Shown in pieces: positions 52,614 through 62,826 of a stretch of 64,000 nt of DNA. The notes under the pieces are model-generated. The model was not told where the DNA came from and made no database searches. It was given only the letters and a program-made list of their open reading frames with translations. The position numbers and the translations under genes are program-made. Every line of letters starts with the position of its first letter. The stretch's first letter is position 1. This stretch comes from Candidatus Rokuibacteriota bacterium (GTDB lineage Bacteria; Methylomirabilota; Methylomirabilia; Rokubacteriales; CSP1-6). Location of the stretch: positions 124,001 to 188,000 of the forward strand of contig QHTE01000043.1 of the NCBI GenBank assembly GCA_003220685.1. Direction: 5' to 3'.

Positions 52614-54326
52614 TCACGGCTTCTTGCAGATCACGTTCAGGAGCGCCTGACGCTTCTCGTCGCGGACGACCTTGAGCGCGCGCGCGAGCGCGTCCGGGAG
52701 CGCCGCCGGATCCTCGACCTTCTCGGCGTGGCCGCCCGAGGCGCGGCAGATCAGCTCGTAGTCGGGCGCAGGCTCGAGGTCCGAGAGCGGCATCCGGCGG
52801 GTCCGGGCGGCGAGGCCCTCGGGCGCGTGGCTCTGCACCGCGCGCTTGACCGCGTTCCACGCGCGGTTGTTGAAGATGACGAAGAGGACGGGCAGGTTGT
52901 AGGCCCGCGCGACGAAGTGCGCGGCGGTGGGCGCGCCGAAGATGTAGGCGCCGTCGCCGACGCAGCAGATCACCGTCTTGTCGGGCGCCGCCAGCTTGGC
53001 GCCGAGGGCCGCGCCCATGCCCCAGCCGAGCCCGCCGGCCGGCGAGGAGCCGAAGTAGGTCCGCGGCGTGCGGAAGCAGCCCTGCGTCGGGTCGAAGTCG
53101 TATTCGTCGACGACAATCGTGTCGGCGTCCACGAGGTCGCCGACGCACTTCGACACCCACACCATCTCGAGCGGCTTCTCGCTCTGCGCCCTCCTGGCGG
53201 TCGCGGTCCACGCCTCGCGCAGCCGACGGTGCTCGGCGTGCCAGCGCTGCGTGCGCTCGGCGACGGCCCGCGCGTCGACGCGCGGGCGCACGGCGTCGGC
53301 GAGCGCGGCCAGGTTCAGGCTGACCGTGCCCGACAGCGCGGCGTCGGCGGGGAACCCCCGGATCGGATACCGCGCGTAGAGCGGATCCACCGCGATCTGG
53401 ACGATCTTCGCCTCCGGGCGCGGCGCCTTGAGTGCCGGGAACCACAGCACGTCGGACTCGACGGCCACGATGCAGTCGGCCTCGTCGAAGTACGGCGCCG
53501 CGTCGAAGCCGGCGTGCAGCGGATGGTCCTGAGGGAAGTTCACGTACGTATGGAACTGGTCGATCACCGGCGCGCCGAGCGCCTCGGCGAGCTGCACCAG
53601 CGCCGCCACCGCGAGCGGATCGCGCCCGGCGGCCTTGGTGAGGATGATCGGGTTGCGCGCGTCGGCCAGGAGCCGCGCGGTCTCGGCGATCGCCTCCGGC
53701 GCGGCCGCGACTGGGCCGGGCCTGGGCGCGCGGCTCGCCGCCGCGTACTCGAATACCTCGTGCTTCTCGGCGAGGACCTCGCGCGGCAAGGTGAGATAGA
53801 CCGGCCCCTGCGGCTCGGCCTGCGCGACGGCCAGCGCGCGATCGACGACGGTCTCGAGCTGGGTGAAGTTGCGCAGCTCGTAGTCCCACTTCACGTACTC
53901 GCGGATCATCCCGGCCTGGTCGAACGACTCCTGCGCCCAGTGGATCGCGCGATTGCGGCTGCCGTGCATGCCCGACTCGGTGAGCGGGTTACGTCCGGCG
54001 CTGAACAGGATCGGCACGTTCGAGCGCGCGGCGTTGATGATGCCGCCGACCGCGTTGCCGGCGCCGACGATCACGTGGACCATGACCACCTGGGGCCGAC
54101 CGGTGACCAGCGCGTAGCCGTGCGCCATGCCGACCGCCGGCACCTCGTGGGGGATCGTCATCGGCCGCGGCGTGGGGAGCCCCTGATCGAGGCGCCGCGC
54201 GTAGGCGTCAATCAGCGGCGCGAAGTCGGTCCCGGAGTTCGCGAAGAAGTACTCGACGCCGCGGGCGGCCAGGAGCTCGAGGTAGGCATCGGCGGTGCTT
54301 TCGACGCTCGCTCGCTTGGTGGTCAT
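52614..54326 (-). CDS. Thiamine-pyrophosphate-dependent enzyme (acetolactate synthase/benzoylformate decarboxylase type)
   Basis: 570 residues in three TPP-enzyme domains. The cofactor-activating Glu is in IPHEVPAVGMAHGYA (about 60). The Mg/TPP motif GDGAYIFGAPTAAHFVARAY with VIFNN (about 465-495) is present. Relatives decarboxylate 2-oxo acids or join them. The small-domain acetolactate regulatory subunit is not near. The stop lies 25 bases before the small secreted protein start. Likely acts on an aromatic or branched 2-oxo acid. Confidence 0.88.
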   Translation of the reverse strand: MTTKRASVESTADAYLELLAARGVEYFFANSGTDFAPLIDAYARRLDQGLPTPRPMTIPHEVPAVGMAHGYALVTGRPQVVMVHVIVGAGNAVGGIINAARSNVPILFSAGRNPLTESGMHGSRNRAIHWAQESFDQAGMIREYVKWDYELRNFTQLETVVDRALAVAQAEPQGPVYLTLPREVLAEKHEVFEYAAASRAPRPGPVAAAPEAIAETARLLADARNPIILTKAAGRDPLAVAALVQLAEALGAPVIDQFHTYVNFPQDHPLHAGFDAAPYFDEADCIVAVESDVLWFPALKAPRPEAKIVQIAVDPLYARYPIRGFPADAALSGTVSLNLAALADAVRPRVDARAVAERTQRWHAEHRRLREAWTATARRAQSEKPLEMVWVSKCVGDLVDADTIVVDEYDFDPTQGCFRTPRTYFGSSPAGGLGWGMGAALGAKLAAPDKTVICCVGDGAYIFGAPTAAHFVARAYNLPVLFVIFNNRAWNAVKRAVQSHAPEGLAARTRRMPLSDLEPAPDYELICRASGGHAEKVEDPAALPDALARALKVVRDEKRQALLNVICKKP

Positions 54327-54396
54327 CCCTCTCTCCTCATGATGGCGTTGCGCGCCGCAAGCCGTCGCGGCTGGGGCCCCGCCGGCTGAGGTGCGC

Positions 54397-55413
54397 CTAT
54401 GATTTGAGTCGCAGCCGGAGCAGCCGGCGCGCGTTGCCCTCGTAGATCTGCGCCTTCTCGGCTTCGGTCGCCCGCATGCGGCTCATCGCCTCGATCGTAT
54501 CGCGGATGAATCCCGGCCCCTTCTCGGGATCGAAGGGCATATCGGTCCCGAACAGGACGTGGTCGGCGCCGAAGAAGGCGAGCCCCGATTCCATCGCGTG
54601 CCAGGCGCCGAAGAGCGCGGTGTCGCCGTAGAACATCTTGAAATAGTCGATCGGTCGCTTGCGGAGACGCCCGAGGGCCTGCGCGTCCTCGGGATCGTCG
54701 CTGCGGCTGCCGAGCTGGTCGAGCCCGCCACCGACGCGCCCGGCGCAGAACGGGACCATGGCCCCCAGGTGATGCGTGATGATCTTCAAGCCGGGGTGGC
54801 GGTCGAAGATGCCCGAGAAGACCAGGCGCCCCATCGCCACCGACGTCTCGTAGGGCCAGCCGAACGCCCACCACATGTCGAACTTCGATCGCGTCTCCCC
54901 GGCGTAGTCGGCGAATGCGGCGGGGCGCGCCGGGTGCATCCAGATCGGCAGATCCCGCTGCGCCATCCGGTCGAAGATCGGCCGGTACTCCGGAAGGTCG
55001 ACCGGCCGTCCCGCGACGTTCGTGTAGATCTGGACGCCCGTCGCAGAGAGCTCATCGATCGCGCGATCGATCTCGCGCACGGCGGCGTCGGGGTTGTTCA
55101 TCGGGAGCGACGCCACGAACGCGGGGAAGCGGTCGGGATGTCTGGCGACGATCTCGGCCATCCCGTCGTTGGCGAGGCGCGCGAGCTCGGGGCTCACGTC
55201 GGGCCCGCCGGCGACCTCGATCGGCGGGTTGGCCAACGTCAGCACCTGCACGTAGCCCGCGTAGCGGTCCATGATGCGCAAGCGGAGCTCGACGTCGATC
55301 AGCACGGGGATCCCCGACATGCGCTTCTGCAGCGCCATGCCGGGAGGCGCCACCTGCAGCATCCGGTCGAAGTACCGGCGCGGCATGACGTGCGGAAAGA
55401 TGTCGATCTTCAT
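54397..55413 (-). CDS. ACMSD-like amidohydrolase (amidohydrolase 2)
   Basis: 338 residues from the ATG giving KIDIFPHVMPRRYFDRM; a GTG 45 bases upstream is an alternative. Metal sites: IWMHPARP (about 174-181), IITHHLGAM, and FGTDMPFDPE (catalytic Asp, about 292). In true ACMSD the N-terminus reads D-x-H-x-H; here it is D-I-F-P-H, so the first His is Phe. This subfamily may bind metal differently or act as a decarboxylase. It is divergent from the racemase-family gene. Confidence 0.85.
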   Translation of the reverse strand: MKIDIFPHVMPRRYFDRMLQVAPPGMALQKRMSGIPVLIDVELRLRIMDRYAGYVQVLTLANPPIEVAGGPDVSPELARLANDGMAEIVARHPDRFPAFVASLPMNNPDAAVREIDRAIDELSATGVQIYTNVAGRPVDLPEYRPIFDRMAQRDLPIWMHPARPAAFADYAGETRSKFDMWWAFGWPYETSVAMGRLVFSGIFDRHPGLKIITHHLGAMVPFCAGRVGGGLDQLGSRSDDPEDAQALGRLRKRPIDYFKMFYGDTALFGAWHAMESGLAFFGADHVLFGTDMPFDPEKGPGFIRDTIEAMSRMRATEAEKAQIYEGNARRLLRLRLKS

Positions 55414-55497
55414 CGGCTCGGCCGTGTGCCTCCCGGGTTTGCCCGAGGATAAGCTCACGCGGCCCCGAAGGGAAGAAGCAGAGTAGAGTATGGGGCC

Positions 55498-56235
55498 ATG
55501 TCATCCGGACGGGTCCGCGGCGGCTTTAACCAGTACGGGTTCACCGTCGGCATCCTCATGCTCGACACGCGGTTTCCGCGTATTCCGGGGGATATGGGCA
55601 ACGCGGCGAGCTTTCCGTTCCCCGTCCGGTATGAGCGCGTGGCCGGCGCCGATCCGGACCTGGTCGTGCGGCGGGGCGCCGCCGGCCTGCTGCCCGCGTT
55701 CGTCGAGGGCGCGCGCCGGCTCGAGGCCGAAGGGGTCGGGGCGATCACGACCAATTGCGGGTTTCTCGTCAAGTTCCAGCGCGAGCTCGCGAGCTCCGTC
55801 GCAGTGCCGGTGTTCACGTCGAGCCTCCTGCTGGTGCCGCTCGTTCACCGGTTGCTGCTGCCTGGACGACGGGTGGGCATCATGACCGTGAACGCGGGCT
55901 CCCTGACGCAGGAGCATCTGGACGGCGCCGGCATCGGCGGCGACATCCCACTGGCCGTCGCCGGGATGGAGACCGAGAAGGAATTCACGCGGGTGCTCCT
56001 CGGCAACGAGATGGTGCTCGACGTCGACGTCGCGCGCGAGGAGCACGTGCGCGTCGCGCAGCGGCTCGTCACCGACCACCCCGACGTCGGCGCGATCGTG
56101 CTGGAGTGCACCAACATGCCGCCGTACACCGCGGACATCCAGCGCGAGACCGGTCTGGCCGTGTTCGACATCGTGTCGCTCGTGACCATGGTCCACACCG
56201 GGCTCGCCGCCGGGCTGCCGCCGCGCCCCGCGTGA
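55498..56235 (+). CDS. Aspartate/glutamate racemase-family protein
   Basis: 245 residues, two similar domains each with an active-site Cys: ITTNCGFLVKFQ (about 85) and VLECTNMPPYTAD (about 203). RVGIMTVNAGS is also typical. Relatives include hydantoin racemase, maleate isomerase and arylmalonate decarboxylase. The gene stands before the livGFM genes with a short gap, so it may act on a compound taken up by that importer. The exact reaction is not clear. Confidence 0.82.
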   Translation: MSSGRVRGGFNQYGFTVGILMLDTRFPRIPGDMGNAASFPFPVRYERVAGADPDLVVRRGAAGLLPAFVEGARRLEAEGVGAITTNCGFLVKFQRELASSVAVPVFTSSLLLVPLVHRLLLPGRRVGIMTVNAGSLTQEHLDGAGIGGDIPLAVAGMETEKEFTRVLLGNEMVLDVDVAREEHVRVAQRLVTDHPDVGAIVLECTNMPPYTADIQRETGLAVFDIVSLVTMVHTGLAAGLPPRPA

Positions 56236-56285
56236 CCGCCTGACCCGCCGGCCGTGACCATCGCGGATCGGGCGGTCACCGGCCG

Positions 56286-57041
56286 ATGACCGGCGACGGC
56301 GGAGCGAACGGGTGGCTGCTCGAGACGCGCCGCCTCACCAAGCGCTTCGGCGGCCTGGTCGCGGTGGACGATCTCCCGCTCGCGGTCCGCCCGGGCGAGG
56401 TGCGCGGTCTGATCGGACCCAATGGCTCGGGCAAGACGACGACCGTGAATCTGCTCTCCGGTCTCTACCGCGCCGACGCGGGCGAGATCCGGCTCTCCGG
56501 CGAGCGGATCGACCGGTTGCGGCCCCACGAGATCACCGCGCGCGGCGTCGCGCGGACCTTCCAGACGCCGAAGCTCTTCGGCAGCATGAGCGTGCTCGAG
56601 AACGTCTTGCTCCCGGCGCTGACCGGGCCCGCGCGCGGGGCGCCTCGCCCGATCGGCGAAGTCCGCGCGCGCGCGCGACGCCTGCTCGAGCTGGTCACGC
56701 TCGACGGGCACCGCCACGCGCCGGCCAAGGAGCTGTCGGGGGGGCAGAGCATGCTGCTGCAGATCGCGCGCGGCCTGATGGTGCACCCGATCCGCCTCTT
56801 CTTGATGGACGAGCCCTTTGCCGGCGTCCATCCGACGATCAAGGACACGATCATGGAGACCATCCTCCGGATGAACCGGACGGAGGGCGTGACCTTCCTG
56901 ATCGTGTCCCACGAGATGGCGATCTTGCGGCGGCTGTGCCGGCGCGTCTCGGTGATGCACGAGGGCAGGCTCATCGCCGAGGGGTCTTTCGAGGAAGTCG
57001 CCAATCACGCCGTGGTGCTCGAAGCCTACCTGGGGCGCTAG
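56286..57041 (+). CDS. livG: Branched-chain amino acid-type ABC ATPase LivG
   Basis: 251 residues. Walker A GPNGSGKTTTVN (about 45-56), Q-loop in RTFQTPKLF, signature ELSGGQSMLLQIARG, Walker B LFLMDEPFAGVHP, and a switch His in SHEMAILRRL. The EPFAGVHP and HYFG-like features place it in LivG. It works with LivF and two permeases. Substrates include amino acids, but in catabolic clusters also aromatic acids, urea and others. Adjacent to livF (no gap). Confidence 0.92.
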   Translation: MTGDGGANGWLLETRRLTKRFGGLVAVDDLPLAVRPGEVRGLIGPNGSGKTTTVNLLSGLYRADAGEIRLSGERIDRLRPHEITARGVARTFQTPKLFGSMSVLENVLLPALTGPARGAPRPIGEVRARARRLLELVTLDGHRHAPAKELSGGQSMLLQIARGLMVHPIRLFLMDEPFAGVHPTIKDTIMETILRMNRTEGVTFLIVSHEMAILRRLCRRVSVMHEGRLIAEGSFEEVANHAVVLEAYLGR

Positions 57042-57764
57042 ATGGCGCTGCTCGAGCTCGAGGGAGTCGTCGCCGGCTACGTCGAGGGCATCGACATCCT
57101 GAACGGTCTGAGCCTCGGCGTCACGAAGGGCACCCTGACGGGCATCATCGGCCCGAACGGCGCCGGCAAATCGACCTCGCTCAAGACGGTCTTCGGATTC
57201 CTCCATCCGAGGGCGGGCCGCATCGTCTTCGACGGGCATGACGTCGGGAGACTGGCGCCCCACGCGCTGAAGCAGCTCGGGATCGGCTATGTGCCGCAGG
57301 GCGCGAACGTGTTTCCGCAGCTCACGGTGGACGAGAACCTCCAGATCGGCACCTGGGTCTTCCGTCACGATCGCGCGCGCGTGGCCGCGATGCTCGAGCG
57401 CGCCTACGCGGCGTTCCCCCGTTTGCGCGACAAGCGCCGGTTGCGCGCCACCGTGCTCTCGGGCGGCGAGGCGAAGATGCTCTCGGTCGCGAAGGAGCTG
57501 GTGACCGAGCCGAGCCTGCTCCTGGTCGACGAGCCCTCGGCGGGGCTCGCGCCGCGCATCGCCGAGCAGGTCTACGAGCGGCTGCGCGAGGTGCAGGCCG
57601 CCGGGGTGACGATCCTCCTCGTCGACCAGAACATCACGAAGGCCGTCGAGGTCTCCGACTATCTCTACATGCTCGAGATGGGCCGCGTCCGCCGCGAGGG
57701 CCCGCGGCAGGCGTTCGCCGACCAGCTGCGCGAGCTCATCCGCGACGCGCTGCTCGGAGCCTGA
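57042..57764 (+). CDS. livF: Branched-chain amino acid-type ABC ATPase LivF
   Basis: 240 residues starting at the base after the livG stop. Walker A GPNGAGKSTSLK (about 37-48), QGANVFPQLTVDENL, signature LSGGEAKMLSVAKEL, Walker B LLLVDEPSAGLAP, and a switch region LLVDQNITKAVEVSD. The DEPSAGLAP and NVFP marks are typical of LivF. It pairs with LivG. The stop is followed at once by the livM gene. Confidence 0.93.
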   Translation: MALLELEGVVAGYVEGIDILNGLSLGVTKGTLTGIIGPNGAGKSTSLKTVFGFLHPRAGRIVFDGHDVGRLAPHALKQLGIGYVPQGANVFPQLTVDENLQIGTWVFRHDRARVAAMLERAYAAFPRLRDKRRLRATVLSGGEAKMLSVAKELVTEPSLLLVDEPSAGLAPRIAEQVYERLREVQAAGVTILLVDQNITKAVEVSDYLYMLEMGRVRREGPRQAFADQLRELIRDALLGA

Positions 57765-57826
57765 TCCTGCCGCGCCGCGTTCGTCGCCTCGGCTGGTGCG
57801 CCCTCGCCTACGCGGCGCTGGCGTGG

Positions 57827-58741
57827 GTGCCGTGGGGCACCTCCGAGTACCACACGCACGTGCTGGTGACGAGCCTCTACTACGTGGTCCTCGCCATCGG
57901 CTGGAACCTGCTCGCCGGCTACACGGGGCAATTCTCGCTGGCCCATCACACGTTCGCGGGCGTCGGCGCCTACACCTCGGCGCTGCTCGTCCGGTACACG
58001 CACGTGCCGATCCTCGCCGGCATCGCCGCCGGAGCCGTCGTGGCGGCCGCGATGGGCTATGGGCTCGGCACCCTGTGCCTCCGGATGCGCGCGATCTACC
58101 TGGCGCTCGCCACCTGGGCCTTCGCCGAGTCGCTGCGGCTCCTGATCACGGTGGAGTACGAGATCACCCGCGGCGATCTCGGCCTGGCGGCGCCGTTCCT
58201 CTTCGCCACCCCGCGCCCGACGCCGTACTACTACCTCTTCCTGGCCCTCGCGCTCGTCGCGATCCTCGTCGCGCGCGAGCTGGTGGACTCCCGGATCGGC
58301 TCGTACATGCGCGCGATCCGCGACGACGAGGAGGCGGCCTCGGTCATGGGCGTCGATACCTTCAAGTGGAAGCGGTTCGTCTTCGCCGTCTCGGCCGTCT
58401 TCGCGGCGGTGGCCGGCGGCTTCCAGGGCCACTACGTGGGCCTGCTGTCGCCGACGCCGATGAAGTTCAATGAGATGGCGATGATCGTGGTCATGGTGAT
58501 CGTGGGCGGGCTGAGAACCTTCGCCGGGCCGATCCTGGGCGCGGTGTTCATCGAGGTGCTGTCGGAAGCGCTCCGGGCCTGGGGCGAAGTTCGGATGGTA
58601 CTCTTCGCTCTGCTCGTGATCGTCATCGCCCGCGGTTATCCGAGCGGGCTCGTGGGAATCTGTCGCGCGGCCGGCGGGCGTCTGGCCGCGCGCGTCCCGG
58701 CGCTGGCGCCGGTTCTCAGGCCGGAGCGTCAATCCGACTAG
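57827..58741 (+). CDS. livM: Branched-chain amino acid-type ABC permease LivM
   Basis: 304 residues from the GTG at 57827. About eight membrane segments; marks are NLLAGYTGQFSLAHHTFAGV, YMRAIRDDEEAASVMGVD (coupling loop) and VIVGGLRTFAGPILGAVFIE. In the same frame the upstream codons back to 57767 read PRRVRRLGWCALAYAALAWV, a good N-terminal membrane segment, but no ATG, GTG or TTG exists there; a CTG at 57767 is possible. The partner permease livH lies on the other strand at 60390. Confidence 0.88.
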   Translation: MPWGTSEYHTHVLVTSLYYVVLAIGWNLLAGYTGQFSLAHHTFAGVGAYTSALLVRYTHVPILAGIAAGAVVAAAMGYGLGTLCLRMRAIYLALATWAFAESLRLLITVEYEITRGDLGLAAPFLFATPRPTPYYYLFLALALVAILVARELVDSRIGSYMRAIRDDEEAASVMGVDTFKWKRFVFAVSAVFAAVAGGFQGHYVGLLSPTPMKFNEMAMIVVMVIVGGLRTFAGPILGAVFIEVLSEALRAWGEVRMVLFALLVIVIARGYPSGLVGICRAAGGRLAARVPALAPVLRPERQSD

Positions 58742-58759
58742 CTGGTCGACTGCTAGTCG
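58735..58759. terminator. Two-way hairpin between livM and ferredoxin
   Basis: CGACTAGC (58735-58742) and GCTAGTCG (58752-58759) pair perfectly around a 9-base loop. The hairpin covers the last bases of both convergent genes. No T run follows on either strand, so termination would be weak or need Rho. Confidence 0.4.
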
Positions 58760-58947
58760 TCGACGATCGACAGCGCCTGCTTCGGGCAGCGCCGGACGGC
58801 TTCTTCCACGCGGGGGCGGAGCGACGCGGGAGGGCGCTCCGTTTTGAGGTAGAGTCGGTCGTCGTCGCGCACCTCGAAGACCTCGGGGACCAGACGCATG
58901 CAGACCGCGTTGCTCTCGCAGAGGGTGTAGTCGACGACCACGCGCAT
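58753..58947 (-). CDS. [3Fe-4S] ferredoxin (P450 partner type)
   Basis: 64 residues from the ATG behind AGGAG. Three cluster Cys are seen: CESNAVC (C-x5-C) and CPKQAL near the end, with VPEVFEVRDD between. Missing the second Cys of the usual CxxCxxC marks a [3Fe-4S] cluster, typical for P450 electron donors. It is divergent from the P450 gene with only 74 bases between, and probably reduces it. A ferredoxin reductase gene was not seen. Confidence 0.88.
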   Translation of the reverse strand: MRVVVDYTLCESNAVCMRLVPEVFEVRDDDRLYLKTERPPASLRPRVEEAVRRCPKQALSIVDD

Positions 58948-59021
58948 GTCGGATCTCCTGGCGCTGGAGTCTTGACCCGAGTGTAGCCAATGGGGTACTC
59001 GAAGATCTACGGAGGACACCG

Positions 59022-60263
<1,242 letters not shown>

Positions 60264-60389
60264 TCGCCGGACGCCGCGCTCGGCGACGTGCCTCTCTCGT
60301 CACGCGCAAGCAATTGAGCGGTCGTTGACTTGCCGGCACCCGGGAACCCTTCGATCAGGATCATTCGCGCCACGGTGCGACTCGCGGTC

Positions 60390-61280
60390 CTAGACGCTGC
60401 GCTCGCGCTCGCCGAACAAGCCGGTCGGCCGGAAGACGAGGAGCGCGATGAGCAGGAGGAAGCCGTAGAGATCCTTGTAGGCCGCCGAGACGAACACCGA
60501 GCCGAGCGCCTCGATCACGCCGAGGAGCACCCCGCCGACGACGCTGCCGAGGATGGAGCCGAGGCCGCCGATCACGATGATCTCGAAGCCCTTGAAGGTC
60601 GAGATCGCGCCGTTCTCGGGATAGACGAGGAAATCAGGCGCCAGCAGCGCGCCGGCCGCCGCCGCGAGCGCCACGCCGCCGCCGAACGCGAGCATGTCCA
60701 GGCGGAGCACGTCGATCCCGGCGGTCTGGATTCCGACCCGATTCTGCGCGGCGCCGCGGAGCGCGCGTCCAACCCACGTCTTCTTGATGACGAGGTAGAA
60801 GAGCCCGAGCAGGACGAGCGTTGCGAGGAGCGCAACGAACCGGTTGCCCGAGATCGGCAGGGTGCCGAGCGTCACCGGTCTCGCGTAGTCCGGGGGCGCG
60901 TACTGGTTGGGCCCGCCGAGGACGATCGCCAGATTCCTGAAGAACACCATCAGCGCGATCGTGATGATCGTCGCGTACTCGTCGCGCCGCTCGATACCGC
61001 CCACGAACATCGGTCGCAGCAGAAACCGCTGAACGACCAGTCCGAGCACAAAGACGGCTCCCATCGCCAGCGGCAGAGCCAGGTACCAGCGACCGGGACC
61101 GACGAGGCTCACGATCAGCGCGTACTGGACGTAGCTGCCGATCATGTAGAACTCGCCCATCCCCCAGTTGATCATCTTCATGATGCTGTAGATGAACGTG
61201 ATCCCGAGGGCCATCAGGCTGTAGATCATGCCGATGACGACCCCGGACAGCACGTACTGGGAAAGCAGGAGCGCGTCCAA
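60390..61280 (-). CDS. livH: Branched-chain amino acid-type ABC permease LivH
   Basis: 296 residues from a TTG start. About eight membrane segments; marks are GMIYSLMALGITFIYSIMK, MINWGMGEFYMIGSY, and GRALRGAAQNRVGIQTAGID (coupling loop). It forms the channel with LivM. It follows the substrate-binding protein gene by 18 bases on the same strand, in the second half of a split importer whose ATPases and LivM are on the plus strand. Confidence 0.9.
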   Translation of the reverse strand: MDALLLSQYVLSGVVIGMIYSLMALGITFIYSIMKMINWGMGEFYMIGSYVQYALIVSLVGPGRWYLALPLAMGAVFVLGLVVQRFLLRPMFVGGIERRDEYATIITIALMVFFRNLAIVLGGPNQYAPPDYARPVTLGTLPISGNRFVALLATLVLLGLFYLVIKKTWVGRALRGAAQNRVGIQTAGIDVLRLDMLAFGGGVALAAAAGALLAPDFLVYPENGAISTFKGFEIIVIGGLGSILGSVVGGVLLGVIEALGSVFVSAAYKDLYGFLLLIALLVFRPTGLFGERERSV

Positions 61281-61298
61281 CGACGGCCCGTTGCCGGC

Positions 61299-62507
61299 TC
61301 AGCGCTTCGGCGCCGGCATCCACTCGCCCGTCTTGAGGTCGGTCGGATAGACGATCTTGACGTCCGCGAACGGCATCTCCGGCTTCGTGTACTGCGTCAC
61401 GAGCATCGGCGGCGTCCACTGCTGCCAGTACGGGCCTTCGCCGCGCGTGAAGCTGATCGTGCCGTTCCAGCCCTCGAACTTCCCGGCCAGCAGCGCCTTG
61501 AGCAGATCGTCGATCTTGTCGCTCTTGGAGGCGTTGAGCGCGTCGGCCAGGAGGACCACCTGCGAATATCCATTCAGCGCGCCGTAGATCGGGTCTTCCT
61601 TGAACTCAGCCATGTACTTCTTGCGGAAGGCCTCGCCGCGCGGCGTCAGCTTCATCGTGGGGTGGTAGTAGACGATGAACGAAGCCCAGTTGCCCTTCTC
61701 GCCGAGGTTCTTCCAGTACTCGGGGCGCGCGGGCGCGTCGTAGGAGATGAGCGTGGGCACCGCGGGAGTCAGCCCGATGTCGTAGGCCTGCTTGGCGATC
61801 AGGTACATCGGGGTGCCGATGCCGCCGTTCAGCAGGACGTCCGGCTTCCAGTTCTTGATCTCGAGTAGCTGCGGCGTCAGATCGACCACCGCGCGGTCGA
61901 AGATGATCGTCTTCAGCTCGGCGCCCGGGTAGAGCGACGCGAACGCCTTCTTGGTCTCGTCGACCAGGCCGACGCCGAAGTCCGTGTTCTCCGTGATCAG
62001 GGCGGCGCGCTTGAAGCCCCGCTCCTTGACCCAGCGCGTCCACATCTGGCAGCGATCGGGATCGATGACGTGGGTGCGGAACGTGTAGTTCAGGTGCTTC
62101 TCCGTGATCTGTCGCGCCGACGCCTGGGTGGAGAAGACCGGCACCTTGAAGTCCTCGGCGAGCGCCTGGACCGCCGTCATCACCGAGCTGTGGAACTGAC
62201 CGACGACCGCGACGGCCTGGTCCTGGGTCGCGAGCTTGCGGAACCCGGCCGCGCCTTTCTCCGGCGTGCCGGAGTCGTCCTCGACGACGAGCTCGATCTT
62301 GCGGCCCCCCAGCACGCCGCCGCGCGCGTTCACATCGTCGGCGCCCATCTTCGCCCCGCGGACGATGAACTGGCCGGCCGCGGCGTCGCCGGGCGGCGAG
62401 AGCGGCGTGAGGACGCCGATCTTCACCGGCTTCTGGGCGAGGGCCGGCACGGTGAGACCGACCACCAGGAGTGCGGCCAGCAGGGCAACCCGAGCTCGTT
62501 CAATCAT
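61299..62507 (-). CDS. Branched-chain amino acid-type substrate-binding protein (LivK-like)
   Basis: 402 residues from the ATG with GGAGG six bases upstream; a GTG at 62519 is a longer option. Signal peptide (about 1-25, cleavage near ALAQ). Two-domain periplasmic fold: VKIGVLTPLSPPGDAAAGQ, GKLA-type core VAVVGQFHSSVMTA, and ALITENTDFGVGLVDE. This family binds amino acids or other small acids. Adjacent to livH and under the promoter at 62553-62582. Ligand unknown. Confidence 0.9.
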   Translation of the reverse strand: MIERARVALLAALLVVGLTVPALAQKPVKIGVLTPLSPPGDAAAGQFIVRGAKMGADDVNARGGVLGGRKIELVVEDDSGTPEKGAAGFRKLATQDQAVAVVGQFHSSVMTAVQALAEDFKVPVFSTQASARQITEKHLNYTFRTHVIDPDRCQMWTRWVKERGFKRAALITENTDFGVGLVDETKKAFASLYPGAELKTIIFDRAVVDLTPQLLEIKNWKPDVLLNGGIGTPMYLIAKQAYDIGLTPAVPTLISYDAPARPEYWKNLGEKGNWASFIVYYHPTMKLTPRGEAFRKKYMAEFKEDPIYGALNGYSQVVLLADALNASKSDKIDDLLKALLAGKFEGWNGTISFTRGEGPYWQQWTPPMLVTQYTKPEMPFADVKIVYPTDLKTGEWMPAPKR

Positions 62508-62552
62508 CTGATCCTCCACAATCCGTGTGCGCGCCTGGGCGGGAGCGGCCTC

Positions 62553-62582
62553 ATGCTATGCGGACGGGGCGATCAGCGTCAA
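62553..62582 (-). promoter_or_regulatory. Promoter of the binding-protein-livH operon
   Basis: On the minus strand TTGACG (62582-62577, 5 of 6), an 18-base spacer, and TAGCAT (62558-62553, 4 of 6). The leader to the ATG at 62507 is about 40 bases. Confidence 0.5.
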
Positions 62583-62826
62583 TACGCCCGGGCGGGCGCC
62601 GTAGCGTTGGTGAACATTTCGCTTGACAGCTTCACGCCATAACGATCGCGGCGCGTTCTCGTGCTTCGACAAATCTCGTTCTGACGTGACGCAGAAGCTC
62701 GGTGCTGCCACCCGGGGCGCTTCCGTCGAAAAATCGCTGTGCGCGTCACGATCGTCGCTCTATGCGCCTCCCAGAGGCTCGCGAAGCCCGGGTGTAGATT
62801 CGCTCCAGCGAAGGGGGAACCTCGCC
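62583..62826. other. Intergenic stretch without a recognised element
   Basis: About 240 bases between two divergent genes. A TTGACA at 62623-62628 has no -10 partner at 16-18 bases. No repeat, hairpin with T run or known motif was found, and no open frame gives a believable protein. Confidence 0.5.

Noticed and set aside
60264..60300. Intrinsic terminator after the P450 gene
   Set aside because: TCGCCG/CGGCGA can pair, but the loop is 11 bases and no T run follows.
62623..62628. TTGACA as promoter for the HNH gene
   Set aside because: No fitting -10 box, and the distance to the ATG is about 200 bases with no other sign of a start site.
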